Origin: Actinobacteria bacterium RBG_16_68_21
GTDB taxonomy: Bacteria; Actinomycetota; Acidimicrobiia; Spongiisociales; UBA11373
Assembly (NCBI GenBank): GCA_001767695.1
Contig: MELR01000013.1
Span: forward strand, 132,515-180,668
Direction of reading: 5' to 3'
DNA: 48,154 bases
Every line of letters begins with the position of its first letter. Positions within the stretch are counted from its first letter, which is position 1. Positions 16,430-25,501 of this stretch are shown one piece after another. Position numbers and translations under genes: made by a program. The notes below the pieces were generated by a model. The model was given only the letters and a program-made list of their open reading frames with translations. It did no database searches and was not told where the DNA came from.

Positions 16430-17785
16430 ATGCAGCGCCGCATCTTCGGCTTGGAGAATGAGTACGGGGTCACCTGCACGCTGCGCGGGCAGCGGAGGCT
16501 CTCGCCCGACGAGGTCGCCCGTTACCTGTTCCGCCGGGTCGTCTCCTGGGGTCGCTCGTCGAACGTCTTTCTCGAGAACGGGGCGCGCCTCTATCTGGAT
16601 GTCGGCAGCCATCCGGAGTACGCCACGCCCGAATGCGACTCGCTCTACGACCTCGTCGCCCATGACAAGGCGGGGGAGCGGGTGCTGGAGGGACTTCTCC
16701 ATTCTGCGGAGCAACGGCTGGAGGAGGAGGGCATCCGCGGCCAGGTGTACCTCTTCAAGAACAACACCGACTCGGCGGGCAATTCCTACGGGGCGCACGA
16801 AAACTATCTGGTGAGCCGCCAGGCCGATTTCCAGCGCATCATCGACACGCTGATTCCCTTCCTGGTCACCCGCCAGGTGTTCTCGGGCGCCGGCAAACTC
16901 CTGCAGACTGCTCGGGGCACGGTGTTCTCGATGGCGCAGCGCGCCGAGCACATCTGGGAGGGTGTCTCCTCGGCGACCACCCGCAGCCGCCCGATCATCA
17001 ACACCCGGGACGAGCCCCATGCCGACGCCGAGCGCTACCGCCGGCTCCACGTGATCGCCGGGGACTCCAACATGTCCGAGTACGTGTCCTACGTGAAAGT
17101 GGGCACGACGGTCGCCCTGCTGCAGATGCTCGAAGACGACGTCGTCTTCCGGGATCTCACCCTGGAGAACCCGATCAGGGCGATCCGCGAGATCAGCCAC
17201 GACATAACCTGTCGCCGCAAGGTGCGCCTCGCCAACGGGCGGGAGCTGTCCGCGCTCGACATGCAATGGGAGTACCTCGATCGGGTCATGCGATACGCCC
17301 GCGCCCCGGGATTCCCGCCGTCGGTGGAGAACGCCATCCAGATGTGGGAGCACCTGCTCACCGGGCTGGAGAAGGATCCACTCGGGCTGCGCCGAGAGTG
17401 TGACTGGGTGGCCAAGTACCACTTGATCGAGAGCTACTCCGCTCGCCGGGGGGTTCCCCTGAGCGATCCGAAGCTGGCGATGCTGGACCTCGCCTACCAC
17501 GACGTCACCAAGGAGCGGGGGCTGTACTACCTGCTCGAAAGGCGCGGTCTCGTGGAGCGGGTGGTCACCGACGAGGACGTCATGCGGGCCTTGACCCAGC
17601 CCCCGCAGACCACCAGAGCCCGTCTCCGGGGAGAATTCATCAAGGCGGCCAAGGCGAAGAACCGCGACTTCACCGTCGACTGGGTGCACCTCAAGCTCAA
17701 CGACCAAGCGCAGCGCACCGTGCTCTGCAAGGACCCATTCCGGGCGGTCGACGAACGGGTCGACAAGCTGATCGCGTCTCTCTAG
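16430..17785 (+). CDS. pafA: Pup-protein ligase PafA
   Basis: 451 aa. PafA phosphorylates deamidated Pup on its C-terminal Glu with ATP and joins it to lysines of target proteins. The N-terminal [18 protein letters not shown] contains the ExE Mg/ATP motif of PafA; further conserved parts are [41 protein letters not shown] and [19 protein letters not shown]. The absence of the Dop loop after the first strand and the GLENEYG start separate it from Dop. ATG 16430 is chosen for the family N-terminus; the longer ORF from 16112 reads back over the reverse gene. Confidence 0.96.
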   Translation: MQRRIFGLENEYGVTCTLRGQRRLSPDEVARYLFRRVVSWGRSSNVFLENGARLYLDVGSHPEYATPECDSLYDLVAHDKAGERVLEGLLHSAEQRLEEEGIRGQVYLFKNNTDSAGNSYGAHENYLVSRQADFQRIIDTLIPFLVTRQVFSGAGKLLQTARGTVFSMAQRAEHIWEGVSSATTRSRPIINTRDEPHADAERYRRLHVIAGDSNMSEYVSYVKVGTTVALLQMLEDDVVFRDLTLENPIRAIREISHDITCRRKVRLANGRELSALDMQWEYLDRVMRYARAPGFPPSVENAIQMWEHLLTGLEKDPLGLRRECDWVAKYHLIESYSARRGVPLSDPKLAMLDLAYHDVTKERGLYYLLERRGLVERVVTDEDVMRALTQPPQTTRARLRGEFIKAAKAKNRDFTVDWVHLKLNDQAQRTVLCKDPFRAVDERVDKLIASL

Positions 17786-17840
17786 CCCGGCGACGGCGGG
17801 TTCCGACCCCCGACTCCTTCCCCAGCGGCGAGTGCACCGA

Positions 17841-17846
17841 TACCCT
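17841..17846 (+). promoter_or_regulatory. -10 element TACCCT of pafBC
   Basis: TACCCT ends 8 nt before the pafB ATG (17855), with no SD, 69 bp after pafA. It gives pafBC a promoter separate from pafA. Confidence 0.45.
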
Positions 17847-17854
17847 GCCGCCAG

Positions 17855-18775
17855 ATGCAACGGGTGATCGAGCGAATCCTCAATCTGCTGGCGTTCCTCC
17901 TCACCGCGCGTCGGCCGGTGACCGCCGACGAGATCCGCACCACCGTGGCAGGCTACGACCAGGAGACCGACCAGGCCTTTCGCCGGACGTTCGAGCGCGA
18001 CAAGGACCTCCTCAAGTCGCTCGGGGTCCCCCTCCGCCTCGAGCACACCGATGGCTGGGAGGTGGAGCAGGGATATGTGGTCGCCCCCGACGAGTATGCC
18101 CTGGCCGATCCCGGCCTCACCGATGAGGAGCGTGCTGCCCTGTGGCTGGCCAGCCGCATGGTCCACCTCGGTGGGCAGGCTCCCGGCGACGGCGCGTTCC
18201 TCAAGCTCGGGGGTGCCCCGATGGCCGGTCTCGGTGACCCTCTCGCCGCCGACCTCGCAGCAGATCCCTCCGTGCTCGGCGACGTGTTCACCGCGATCGT
18301 CGAGCGCCGCCGGCTGACCTTCCAGTACCGCCAGTCCCGCCGCCGCCTCGACCCCTACGGGCTGGCACACCGCATGGGGCATTGGTATGTGGTCGGCGAC
18401 GTCGCCGGAGAGCGGCGCACGTTTCGCGCCGACCGGATGACGGCGACCTCCCTGGGAACCAAGAGGGGTGCTTTCCGGCGTCCCCCCGACTTCGACGTCC
18501 GTACCGGATTCCCCGACGCGCCCTGGGAGGCAGGAGACGCCCGGATCGAGGCCACCGTCCGCTTCGACCCGGAGGTGGCCTGGTGGGCCCGGCGTCAGGT
18601 GGCGGCAGGGACCAGGCTCACCGAAGACCCCGACGGAGGAGTGACCGCCGCACTCCTGGTGGGCTCGCCCGACGCCCTGATCGGCTGGATGATCGGCTTC
18701 GAAGACGCCGCCGAGATCATCGCTCCACCCGAGCTCCGCGCCCGCTTCATCGACCATGTGCGGAGCGGGACGTGA
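17855..18775 (+). CDS. pafB: WYL-domain transcriptional regulator PafB
   Basis: 306 aa. An N-terminal winged helix (about 1-70; ILNLLAFLLTARRPVTADEIRTTV, AFRRTFERDKDLLKSLGVPL) is followed by a WYL domain (about 145-215; LTFQYRQSRRRLDPYGLAHRMGHWYVVGDV) and a WCX-type C-terminus. With PafC it forms the PafBC activator that drives the LexA-independent DNA-damage response of actinobacteria; despite the name it is not a proteasome part. It overlaps pafC by 4 bp (GTGA). Confidence 0.9.
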   Translation: MQRVIERILNLLAFLLTARRPVTADEIRTTVAGYDQETDQAFRRTFERDKDLLKSLGVPLRLEHTDGWEVEQGYVVAPDEYALADPGLTDEERAALWLASRMVHLGGQAPGDGAFLKLGGAPMAGLGDPLAADLAADPSVLGDVFTAIVERRRLTFQYRQSRRRLDPYGLAHRMGHWYVVGDVAGERRTFRADRMTATSLGTKRGAFRRPPDFDVRTGFPDAPWEAGDARIEATVRFDPEVAWWARRQVAAGTRLTEDPDGGVTAALLVGSPDALIGWMIGFEDAAEIIAPPELRARFIDHVRSGT

Positions 18776-19701
18776 GCAGCGCCCGCACCGCCGAGCGGCT
18801 CAATCGCATCCTGGCGATGCTCCCCTGGGTCATCGCCAATCCCGGGGCGACGGTGGACGAGGTGTGCTCTCGGTTCGGCTATCAGCGGCCGGATCTGATC
18901 CGGGACCTCGACATCGTGTTCGTGTGCGGCCTGCCCGGATACGGTCCCGGGGATCTCATGGATGCCTACGTGGACGAGGACGAGGTCGTCGTCGACGCGG
19001 CCGACTACTTCTCCCGACCCCTGCGATTGACGGCGGTGGAGGCGCTGATGCTGCTCGCCTCGGGCCTGGCCGTGCAGGCGTCGGATACGTCTTCGCCCGC
19101 GCTCTCCTCGGCGGTGGACAAGCTTCGCAAGGCCCTGATACCGGACGAGGGCGCCATCGACGTCGGCCTCGCGCCCGGACCGGAGATGCTCGGCATGTTG
19201 CGGGACGCGGCTCGCGACGGCGCCGTGGTGGAGATCGTGCACACCGCGATCGCCTCCGGGCGCACCACCACCCGCAGCGTCGAGCCCTGGGGAGTGTTCA
19301 CGTCTCTGGGCAACTGGTACCTGTCGGGTCACTGCCGCCTCGCCGGAGCCGAGCGAGTCTTCCGGGTCGACCGAATCCGCGCGGCGACCCCAACCGGTGA
19401 GCGCTTCGAGCCGCCGGCGCAGCCGCCGGCGCCCCAGGTGCGCTACACACCGGGACCCGAGGACGTCACTGCTCGCATCCGGCTGAGCGCACGCGCCTCA
19501 TGGGTCGCCGATTACTACCCGGTGGCGGTGGTGACGGAGTCCCCCGAATCCCGGACCATCGACTTCTCGGCTGCCGACCCGGCGGTGGCAGCCCGGCTCC
19601 TCCTGCGCCTCGGCAACGATGCCCAACTGGTGTCCGGGCCCGAGGTAGCCGCGGCGCGAGACGATCTCCGCAGCCGCCTCCTCCATCGTTACGGTGACTA
19701 G
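18772..19701 (+). CDS. pafC: WYL-domain transcriptional regulator PafC
   Basis: 309 aa from GTG 18772, which overlaps the pafB stop; the ORF-track start at 18382 is inside pafB. The winged helix (RTAERLNRILAMLPWVIANPGATVDEVCSRF) and WYL domain (GRTTTRSVEPWGVFTSLGNWYLSGHC, FRVDRI) mirror PafB. A WCX-like C-terminal domain ends near residue 305. The split PafB/PafC arrangement is the mycobacterial one; some actinobacteria have them fused. Confidence 0.9.
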   Translation: MSSARTAERLNRILAMLPWVIANPGATVDEVCSRFGYQRPDLIRDLDIVFVCGLPGYGPGDLMDAYVDEDEVVVDAADYFSRPLRLTAVEALMLLASGLAVQASDTSSPALSSAVDKLRKALIPDEGAIDVGLAPGPEMLGMLRDAARDGAVVEIVHTAIASGRTTTRSVEPWGVFTSLGNWYLSGHCRLAGAERVFRVDRIRAATPTGERFEPPAQPPAPQVRYTPGPEDVTARIRLSARASWVADYYPVAVVTESPESRTIDFSAADPAVAARLLLRLGNDAQLVSGPEVAAARDDLRSRLLHRYGD

Positions 19702-19781
19702 CCGGAGAATGGTCATTCAGGGGGGTCGAGAGGTCTCCGATAGTCGCGAGGACAGTCAATCCACATCGCCTGGAGACCCGA

Positions 19782-20069
19782 ATGACAATGATCCGGACGA
19801 CCTGCGCGGTATGCGGAGAGGTCGAACTGATCCCCGGCGAGTTGAGGCTCGAGTTGACCGCACTCAGCGGAACCGGCGCCTACCTCTTCTCGTGCCCCTC
19901 GTGTGGAGACCAGCAGCGCCGTCCGGCGAATCACCGGGTGGTGAGCATCCTGCTGGCCACCGGCGTCGCCTACGAGGTGATCGACGACTCCAATCCGATC
20001 ACCGAGTCGGAGATCGCCCGGTTCAGTGCCGCGCTCGACTCCGGCGAATGGGCCGACCAGCTACGGTGA
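19782..20069 (+). CDS. small zinc-ribbon protein
   Basis: 95 aa from ATG 19782 with GGAG 7 nt upstream. Two Cys pairs (CAVC near residue 8 and CPSC near residue 38) can bind one zinc, with a beta segment between them (VELIPGELRLELTALSGTGAYLFS). The second half is a helical region (NPITESEIARFSAALDSGEWADQL). Similar small CxxC proteins are common next to pafBC in high-GC actinobacteria, but I cannot name a family. Confidence 0.65.
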   Translation: MTMIRTTCAVCGEVELIPGELRLELTALSGTGAYLFSCPSCGDQQRRPANHRVVSILLATGVAYEVIDDSNPITESEIARFSAALDSGEWADQLR

Positions 20070-20118
20070 ACCGCCCCCGATCCTGAGGGCGACACAACCC
20101 GGCCCCGCACCCCGGCCC

Positions 20119-20124
20119 TACCAT
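20119..20124 (+). promoter_or_regulatory. -10 element TACCAT of tatAC-helY
   Basis: TACCAT ends 7 nt before the tatA GTG (20132); no SD is present. Confidence 0.4.
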
Positions 20125-20131
20125 CCGGGGC

Positions 20132-20470
20132 GTGTTCAGCGTCAGCCCCGCAGAGCTCCTCACCATCGCCCTCGTGGCGCTGATCGTCTTCGGACCGAAG
20201 CGCCTTCCCGAGATCTCGCGCAAGGCGGGGAAGGTGCTCCGCGAGCTCAAGGAAACCGCCGGTGAGCTCAAGGCGGGCCTGGAGGCCGAGCTCGACGCTT
20301 CCACCGGCTCCCTCGACGAGGTTCGCCGCGAGATGCGTTCCACGCTCGACGCCGTCGGAGGTCTCGCCCAACCCGATACCCCTCGCAAGCCGCGCACGCG
20401 ACCGGTGATCCGCGAGGGGACGGCCGCGGAGCCTGCCGACGGTGAGGTCGATTCCCCGGGCGCAGAATGA
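20132..20470 (+). CDS. tatA: Sec-independent translocase subunit TatA/TatB
   Basis: 112 aa from GTG 20132. One N-terminal transmembrane helix (SPAELLTIALVALIVFG), the hinge motif FGPKRLPEISRKAGK and a long amphipathic helix up to about residue 75. It forms the translocation pore element for folded, Tat-signal-bearing proteins. The length and long acidic/basic helix are closer to TatB than to a minimal TatA, but it is the only one here and sits directly before tatC, the position of mycobacterial tatA. Overlaps tatC by 4 bp (ATGA). Confidence 0.88.
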   Translation: MFSVSPAELLTIALVALIVFGPKRLPEISRKAGKVLRELKETAGELKAGLEAELDASTGSLDEVRREMRSTLDAVGGLAQPDTPRKPRTRPVIREGTAAEPADGEVDSPGAE

Positions 20471-21183
20471 GGAGTCGACAGCCGCAGCCGGTGATGGCTC
20501 ACCTCGAGGAGCTGCGCAGCAGGCTGATCAAGGCATCCCTGGCGATCGTGGCCGGGGCGGTCGTAGCCTTCGTCTTCCGTGGTTGGATCTTCGACGCACT
20601 CGTGCGCCCCTACGAACGGGTGGTCCTCGACCGCGAGCTGGCTTTCTTCCGGCCGACCGAGGCCTTCACCGTCTTCATGCGGCTCTCCCTGTTCGGGGGA
20701 TTCGTGTTGGCCAGCCCGGTGGTGATCTGGCAGCTGTGGGCGTTCATCGCGCCGGCACTGACCAAGCGGGAGCGGCGCGTGGTGATCCCGATCGTGGCGA
20801 TACTCGTCGTGCTCTTCCTCGGTGGCATCGCCTTCGGCTACTGGTCCCTCGATCGCGGCCTGAGTTTCCTCCTCGGGTTCGGAGGCGACAGGCTCGAACC
20901 GATCATCGGCGGCAACGAATATCTGTCATTCGCGGTCCGCTTTCTGCTCGTGTTCGGCCTGAGTTTCGAGTTTCCGGTGTTCGTGTACGCCGCAGCCGCG
21001 ATGGGACTCGTCGGTTGGCGGCGACTCGCCTCGGGCCGCCGCTGGGCGGTGTTGGCGATCGTGACCATCGGCGCGGTGCTCACGCCGAGCGGCGACCCCT
21101 TGACGCTCTTGCTGCTCTCGGTGCCCCTGTACATCCTCTATGAGGCGACCATCTGGCTGGTTCGCTTCACGCTGCATCGGTGA
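20467..21183 (+). CDS. tatC: Sec-independent protein translocase TatC
   Basis: 238 aa. TatC recognises the twin-arginine signal. MAHLEELRSRLIKA is the conserved N-terminal motif, and six transmembrane helices follow, with the loop motif FRPTEAFTVFMRLSLFGG and helix FALVFGLSFEFPVF-like (VFGLSFEFPV). The acid residue of HLEELR is present. Its stop overlaps the helY GTG (GTGA). Confidence 0.95.
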   Translation: MRSRQPQPVMAHLEELRSRLIKASLAIVAGAVVAFVFRGWIFDALVRPYERVVLDRELAFFRPTEAFTVFMRLSLFGGFVLASPVVIWQLWAFIAPALTKRERRVVIPIVAILVVLFLGGIAFGYWSLDRGLSFLLGFGGDRLEPIIGGNEYLSFAVRFLLVFGLSFEFPVFVYAAAAMGLVGWRRLASGRRWAVLAIVTIGAVLTPSGDPLTLLLLSVPLYILYEATIWLVRFTLHR

Positions 21184-23678
21184 CCGCCACCGGATATCTC
21201 GCCGGCTTGGCGTTCTCCGCGGATCGCTTCCAGATCGAAGCCGCCGGGGCGGTCGACCGCGGGGCGTCCGTGGTGGTGACCGCCCCCACGGGAGCCGGCA
21301 AGACCGTCGTTGCGGAGGCTGCCATTGCCCGCGCTCTCGGCAGGGGGGAACGCGCGGTATACACGACTCCTCTCAAGGCGCTATCCAATCAGAAGTTCGG
21401 GGACTTCCGCGGTGATTACGGAGACGATCGGGTGGGACTTCTCACCGGTGACAACTCCATCAACGGCTCCGCCCCGATCGTCGTGATGACCACCGAGGTC
21501 CTGCGCAACATGATGTATGCCGGCAGCGCCGATCTCGACAGCGTCGGCGTGGTGGTCCTCGACGAGGTCCATTACCTGCAGGACCGAACCCGGGGCGGCG
21601 TTTGGGAGGAGATCATCATCCACCTCGATCGTCGCATCCCGCTCGTCGCTTTGTCGGCCACGATCGCCAATCCGGAGGAGTTCGCAGCATGGGTGCGGGA
21701 GCGGCGCGGCGACACCGCGCTGATCGTCGAGCGTGAGCGGCCGGTGCCTCTGGAGTCGCACTACTTGATACGGGATCGCTGGGAAGGGAGCGCCCTCCGG
21801 CTGCTCCCGGTGTTCCAGGGCCACCGCCCCAACGATCGCATCGGGAGGATGTTGCGGGGGAGTGGGGGAGCGCGCCGTTATGCGGCTCCGCGCCGTCACG
21901 AAACCTGTGAGCTGTTGCGATCTCGCAAGCTTCTCCCGGCGATCTACTTCATCTTCTCCCGAAGGGGTTGCGACGAAGCGGCCGCTTCGGTAGTCGACCG
22001 CGGGCTGCGTCTGACGACACCGGACGTCGCCGAGGAGATCGTGCGCCGGGCCGAGGAGGCGACCGCCCACCTCCGAGCCGACGACCTCGCGGTGCTCGGC
22101 TACGGAAGGTGGCTCCACGCCCTGCGCGCCGGGGTCGCCTCCCACCACGCCGGGCTGGTCCCCGCGATGAAGGAGACGGTCGAGCATCTGTTCTCGGCGG
22201 GTCTCGTCCGCCTGGTGTTCGCCACCGAGACTCTCGCTCTCGGAATCAACATGCCGGCCAGAACGGTGGTCCTGGAGAACCTGTCCAAGTACACCGGCGA
22301 GGGGCACGAACTCATCCAGGCCGGCGACTACACGCAGTTGACCGGTCGGGCGGGCCGGCGGGGCATCGACACCGATGGCTCCGCCGTCATCATGCACTCC
22401 CCGTACGTGCCCTTCGAGCGAGTCGCCGGGATCGCCGCCCGGGGGAGCCATCCGCTTCGCTCCAGCTTCCGCCCCACCTACAACATGGCGGTCAATCTGG
22501 TCGCCCGTTACGACCGGGAACACGCGGAGACGCTGCTCGCCTCCTCGTTCGCCCACTTCGCCGAGGACGCCAGACGCCGGGCGCTCCAGGAGGACCTGGC
22601 CGCCGATCTGGCCCGGCTCGAGGAGCTGAAGAGTTCCGCCTTTCACCCCGACGTCGACGTGTGGGCGCTGCTCGCCCAGTCCCCGGGGTCTCGCGACGGT
22701 GCCCTAGCCGCGTTCGCCGCACGAACCACCGCCGGAGATGTGCTCGAATGGCGGGAACGGGGCGCCGCGGTTCGCCACGCGGTCATCGCTCGCGGCACCG
22801 GCAAGCGGCCTCGCCTGCTGACGGTCTCCCAGGCCGGAGAGGTGCGACGCATCGCTCCGGAGAGGATGCCCGACACCGTCGCCCGCACCGGGCGAGTTGA
22901 GCTGCCCAGGCCCTTCCGGCCCCGGGATGCCTCCTACCGGCGGCTGGTGGCCGACCTCCTCGGCCGGTTCGAGCCCGGCCCGCCGGAGACCGTCAGCTTC
23001 TCCGACATCAGACCCGACGTGCCCGGGCTGGGCGCCCACCTCGAGGCGGCCCGGGGTGCCCGGCGTCTCGAGGAGAGGATCGAAACCCGCCGCCGACGCG
23101 CCGCCGCACTGGGGCCGGGAATCGTCCCCGGGTTCCGCGGTCTCCTCGGGCTGTTGGAGAGGCGCGGCTACCTGCGCGGGTGGAGCCTCACTCCCAAGGG
23201 CGATCGCCTCCGCCGCCTCTACAGCGAGATGGATCTCGTCCTCGGGGAGGTCCTGGCCGACGGTCTGCTTGGGGGACTCGACGGCCCGGACACGGCGGCC
23301 CTGGTGTCCGCCTTCACCTACGAGGCGCGGCGCGAGCCGACGGAGGTCGGGTGGCCCGCAGCGATCGCCGACCAGGCCGACAGGGTCGAAGCGATCTGGC
23401 GAGAGATAGTCGCCGAGGAGGATCGCGCCGGTCTGGTCCCCACCAGGCCCCCCGATGCCGGGTTCGCCGCGGTGGCGACGCGCTGGGTGGCCGGTGAGGA
23501 GCTGTCCGACCTCTTCGAGGAGGACGACGCCGACGTCGGGGACTTCGTACGGAACTGCCGTCAGCTGATCGACGTCCTCCGCCAGATTCTGGATGTCGAG
23601 GAGGGGGAGCTTCCCGGGGTTCGCGCCGCGCTGCGGGGTCTAGACCGGGGCGTGGTCGCCGCGGCGGGTGCAGTGTGA
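21180..23678 (+). CDS. helY: Ski2/Mtr4-like DEAD/H-box helicase HelY
   Basis: 832 aa. RecA domain 1 has the Q-region F (LAFSADRFQIEAA), Walker A (APTGAGKT), motif Ia (TTPLKALSNQKF), motif II DEVH (VVLDEVHYLQD) and motif III (ALSATIAN). RecA domain 2 has FATETLALGINMPARTVV and motif VI (QLTGRAGRRGID). The C-terminal 350 residues carry the DSHCT/rRNA-processing-arm-like region of the Ski2 family. Probably an RNA helicase in RNA turnover. Order tatA-tatC-helY is the same as in M. tuberculosis (Rv2094c-Rv2092c). Overlaps the next gene by 4 bp. Confidence 0.93.
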   Translation: MTATGYLAGLAFSADRFQIEAAGAVDRGASVVVTAPTGAGKTVVAEAAIARALGRGERAVYTTPLKALSNQKFGDFRGDYGDDRVGLLTGDNSINGSAPIVVMTTEVLRNMMYAGSADLDSVGVVVLDEVHYLQDRTRGGVWEEIIIHLDRRIPLVALSATIANPEEFAAWVRERRGDTALIVERERPVPLESHYLIRDRWEGSALRLLPVFQGHRPNDRIGRMLRGSGGARRYAAPRRHETCELLRSRKLLPAIYFIFSRRGCDEAAASVVDRGLRLTTPDVAEEIVRRAEEATAHLRADDLAVLGYGRWLHALRAGVASHHAGLVPAMKETVEHLFSAGLVRLVFATETLALGINMPARTVVLENLSKYTGEGHELIQAGDYTQLTGRAGRRGIDTDGSAVIMHSPYVPFERVAGIAARGSHPLRSSFRPTYNMAVNLVARYDREHAETLLASSFAHFAEDARRRALQEDLAADLARLEELKSSAFHPDVDVWALLAQSPGSRDGALAAFAARTTAGDVLEWRERGAAVRHAVIARGTGKRPRLLTVSQAGEVRRIAPERMPDTVARTGRVELPRPFRPRDASYRRLVADLLGRFEPGPPETVSFSDIRPDVPGLGAHLEAARGARRLEERIETRRRRAAALGPGIVPGFRGLLGLLERRGYLRGWSLTPKGDRLRRLYSEMDLVLGEVLADGLLGGLDGPDTAALVSAFTYEARREPTEVGWPAAIADQADRVEAIWREIVAEEDRAGLVPTRPPDAGFAAVATRWVAGEELSDLFEEDDADVGDFVRNCRQLIDVLRQILDVEEGELPGVRAALRGLDRGVVAAAGAV

Positions 23679-24490
23679 GCTGGCGGGTGCTCGTCGCCGA
23701 CGGTTCGAGTCCGGCCCCGCTGGCGGCCGAGTTGTCCCGGCAACTCGTGTCGCATCGCTTCGTGACTCCCGGCAGCAGCGATCTGGCGCAGACCGTGTCC
23801 GCCGAGTTGCACGCCGGCTTCACCAGGCTGGCCGTCCAGGGCGGCGACCCGGAGATCGCCGCCGTCATCGGCGCGGTGCTCGAGGCCGGATTCGCCGGGA
23901 GGGTCGACCTGGCGCTGCTCCCCTCGAGGGAGCGATCCGAGCTGGCACGCACCTTTGCCCTCGGCGACAGTCTGGCGGAGGGGGTCCGTCGCCTGGCGCA
24001 CGGTGATCCCTATCCCATCGACATCGGGGTGGTCACCGGGTCGTTCGGCAGGATGGCGTTCATCAACTCGGTGAGCACCGGCGTGCTCGCCGGGGGCCCC
24101 GCCTGGTTCCCCTTCTGGCCGCGACCCCTGCGAGTCGCCGGACGGGTCGTGATCGAAGGTGGCCCGACACCAGTGGAGACGATGGCCTCGGGGGTCCTGG
24201 TGCTCAACGGCCAGTTCTGGGGCGACTGGATCGGTGCGCCCCGATCGACGCTGGTCGACGGCGTGGTCGACCTGCAGTTGTTCACCGGGACGAGGCGCCA
24301 GCTCAGCCGGCTCCGGCCGGCCTTTCGCGCCGGGATGCATGTGCGTGCCGCCGGGGTTCGGCGGCTGGCGGTGTCCCGCGCCGAGGTCGATCAGCCCCCT
24401 GGGTGGCAGGTGGTGGTCGACGGGATCCGCGTCGGCCGGGGGCCCTTCTCGGTGGAGGTGGTGGCGGGGGCGGTTCGCCTGGCGGTGTGA
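23675..24490 (+). CDS. diacylglycerol-kinase-like protein with degenerate active-site motifs
   Basis: 271 aa. The layout is that of the YegS/BmrU/DagK lipid-kinase fold: a small N-terminal Rossmann-like half followed by a beta-sandwich half (INSVSTGVLAGGPAWFPF, TMASGVLVLNGQFWGDWIGAPRSTLVDGVVDLQLFTG, then GWQVVVDGIRVGRGPFSVEVV). The expected nucleotide motif GGDGT is GGDPE here, and the GTGNDFAR motif is replaced by PSRERSELAR. It may therefore be catalytically inactive or use another phosphate donor. GTG start coupled to helY. Confidence 0.65.
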   Translation: MSWRVLVADGSSPAPLAAELSRQLVSHRFVTPGSSDLAQTVSAELHAGFTRLAVQGGDPEIAAVIGAVLEAGFAGRVDLALLPSRERSELARTFALGDSLAEGVRRLAHGDPYPIDIGVVTGSFGRMAFINSVSTGVLAGGPAWFPFWPRPLRVAGRVVIEGGPTPVETMASGVLVLNGQFWGDWIGAPRSTLVDGVVDLQLFTGTRRQLSRLRPAFRAGMHVRAAGVRRLAVSRAEVDQPPGWQVVVDGIRVGRGPFSVEVVAGAVRLAV

Positions 24491-24506
24491 TCCGTTCCGC
24501 CGCAGA

Positions 24507-24512
24507 TATACT
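24507..24512 (+). promoter_or_regulatory. -10 element TATACT of the DUF4193 gene
   Basis: TATACT, identical to the arc -10, lies 28 nt before ATG 24541. A GAGGGA SD sits in the short leader. Confidence 0.45.
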
Positions 24513-24540
24513 CCGGCCGCCTCGACACCGTGAGGGATCA

Positions 24541-24999
24541 ATGCCGTCGAAAACCGACGACTTCGCAGAGCCGGACGAGGACTGGTCCGAAGACGAGGAA
24601 TCGGGCGAGTCCGACGACATCGAAGACCTGGAGGACGTCGAAGACCTCGATGATCTCGAGGAGGTCGACGAGGATCTGGAAGAGATCGACGCCACCCTCG
24701 AGGTAGCCGCCGTCCTCGACGAGGATGAGGAGGCGGAGGAGGACGAGGACGAGGAGAGCGAGGCCCTCGACGAGCTCGAGGCCGAGGAGCTCGACATGCT
24801 CACCGAGGACGAGGAGGCGGAGAGCCTTCCCGTCGACGAGGCTGAGGAGATCCGCAAGCTCCGCCGCGAGGCGATCGAACTCGATGTACCCGCGGAGACG
24901 GCGGGGCAGGGCGAGTTCGTGTGCCAGTCATGCTTCCTGGTGAAACGGGTCGTCCAGCTCGCCGACAAGCGGAGGCAGCTCTGCCGCGACTGCGCGTGA
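24541..24999 (+). CDS. acidic DUF4193 protein
   Basis: 152 aa. Residues 1-105 are almost entirely Asp/Glu with Ala, Ser and Leu and are probably disordered. The C-terminal 45 residues contain a Cys4 zinc site: GEFVCQSCFLVKRVVQLADKR...CRDCA, which fits DUF4193 (mycobacterial Rv2699c type: CSSCFLV...CTDC). The acidic arm is clearly longer than in the roughly 100-aa mycobacterial proteins. ATG 24541 follows GAGGGATCA; the longer ORF start is inside the previous gene. Function unknown; acidic tail plus zinc knob suggests contact with a basic protein or nucleoprotein. Confidence 0.85.
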   Translation: MPSKTDDFAEPDEDWSEDEESGESDDIEDLEDVEDLDDLEEVDEDLEEIDATLEVAAVLDEDEEAEEDEDEESEALDELEAEELDMLTEDEEAESLPVDEAEEIRKLRREAIELDVPAETAGQGEFVCQSCFLVKRVVQLADKRRQLCRDCA

Positions 25000-25015
25000 G
25001 CGAGCGTCTGCGCCG

Positions 25016-25021
25016 TACCCT
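25016..25021 (+). promoter_or_regulatory. -10 element TACCCT of the GNAT-M20-HAD operon
   Basis: TACCCT ends 9 nt before GTG 25031; no SD is seen. Confidence 0.4.
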
Positions 25022-25030
25022 GGGTGGCCT

Positions 25031-25501
25031 GTGATCGACGCACGACCGGCAACCGGCGCGGACCTGGCGGTGATCGCCGCCCTCTATCGAGAGCTCGCCG
25101 CCGAGATGGATGCGCTCAGACCGCTGTGGTCGGAGGCGGAGGGTCTCGCCGCGCCGCTCGAGGACTCGCTGCGCGTTGCATTGTCCGGCCCGCCTTGGTG
25201 GGGATACGTCGGCACCCTCGACGCCGTGCCGCTCGCATTCCTGCTCGCTCGTGACGAGCCGTTGCTGCCTCCTCACGCAGACACGTTGGTGGCGGCGATT
25301 CGGTTCGTGTTCACGCTTGCCGAAGCACGCCAGGTCGGACTCGGCGAGGCGATGATCACGGCGTTCATGCGTGACGCCGCGACCCGGGGCATCGGGCTCT
25401 TCGACGCCCACGTCTCACCGGGACACCGGGAGGCGAAGAACTTCTTCGAGTCGAACGGATTCACCGCCCGGTCGATCACAATGCACCGGGGCAATCGCTG
25501 A
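25031..25501 (+). CDS. GNAT-family N-acetyltransferase
   Basis: 156 aa. The start ARPATGADLAVIAALYRELAAEM is the usual GNAT beta1-alpha1, VFTLAEARQVGLGEAMITAFMRDAATRGIG is the acetyl-CoA region (a degenerate Q/RxxGxG/A, here RQVGLGEA), and HREAKNFFESNGFTARSITM is the typical C-terminal strand-helix. It transfers an acetyl group from acetyl-CoA to an amine; the acceptor is unknown. Leads a four-gene operon; its TGA shares one base with the next ATG (TGATG). Confidence 0.82.
   Translation: MIDARPATGADLAVIAALYRELAAEMDALRPLWSEAEGLAAPLEDSLRVALSGPPWWGYVGTLDAVPLAFLLARDEPLLPPHADTLVAAIRFVFTLAEARQVGLGEAMITAFMRDAATRGIGLFDAHVSPGHREAKNFFESNGFTARSITMHRGNR

Noticed and set aside
16373-18757. 794-aa reverse ORF
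   Set aside because: Fully antisense to pafA and pafB, both with complete family sequences.
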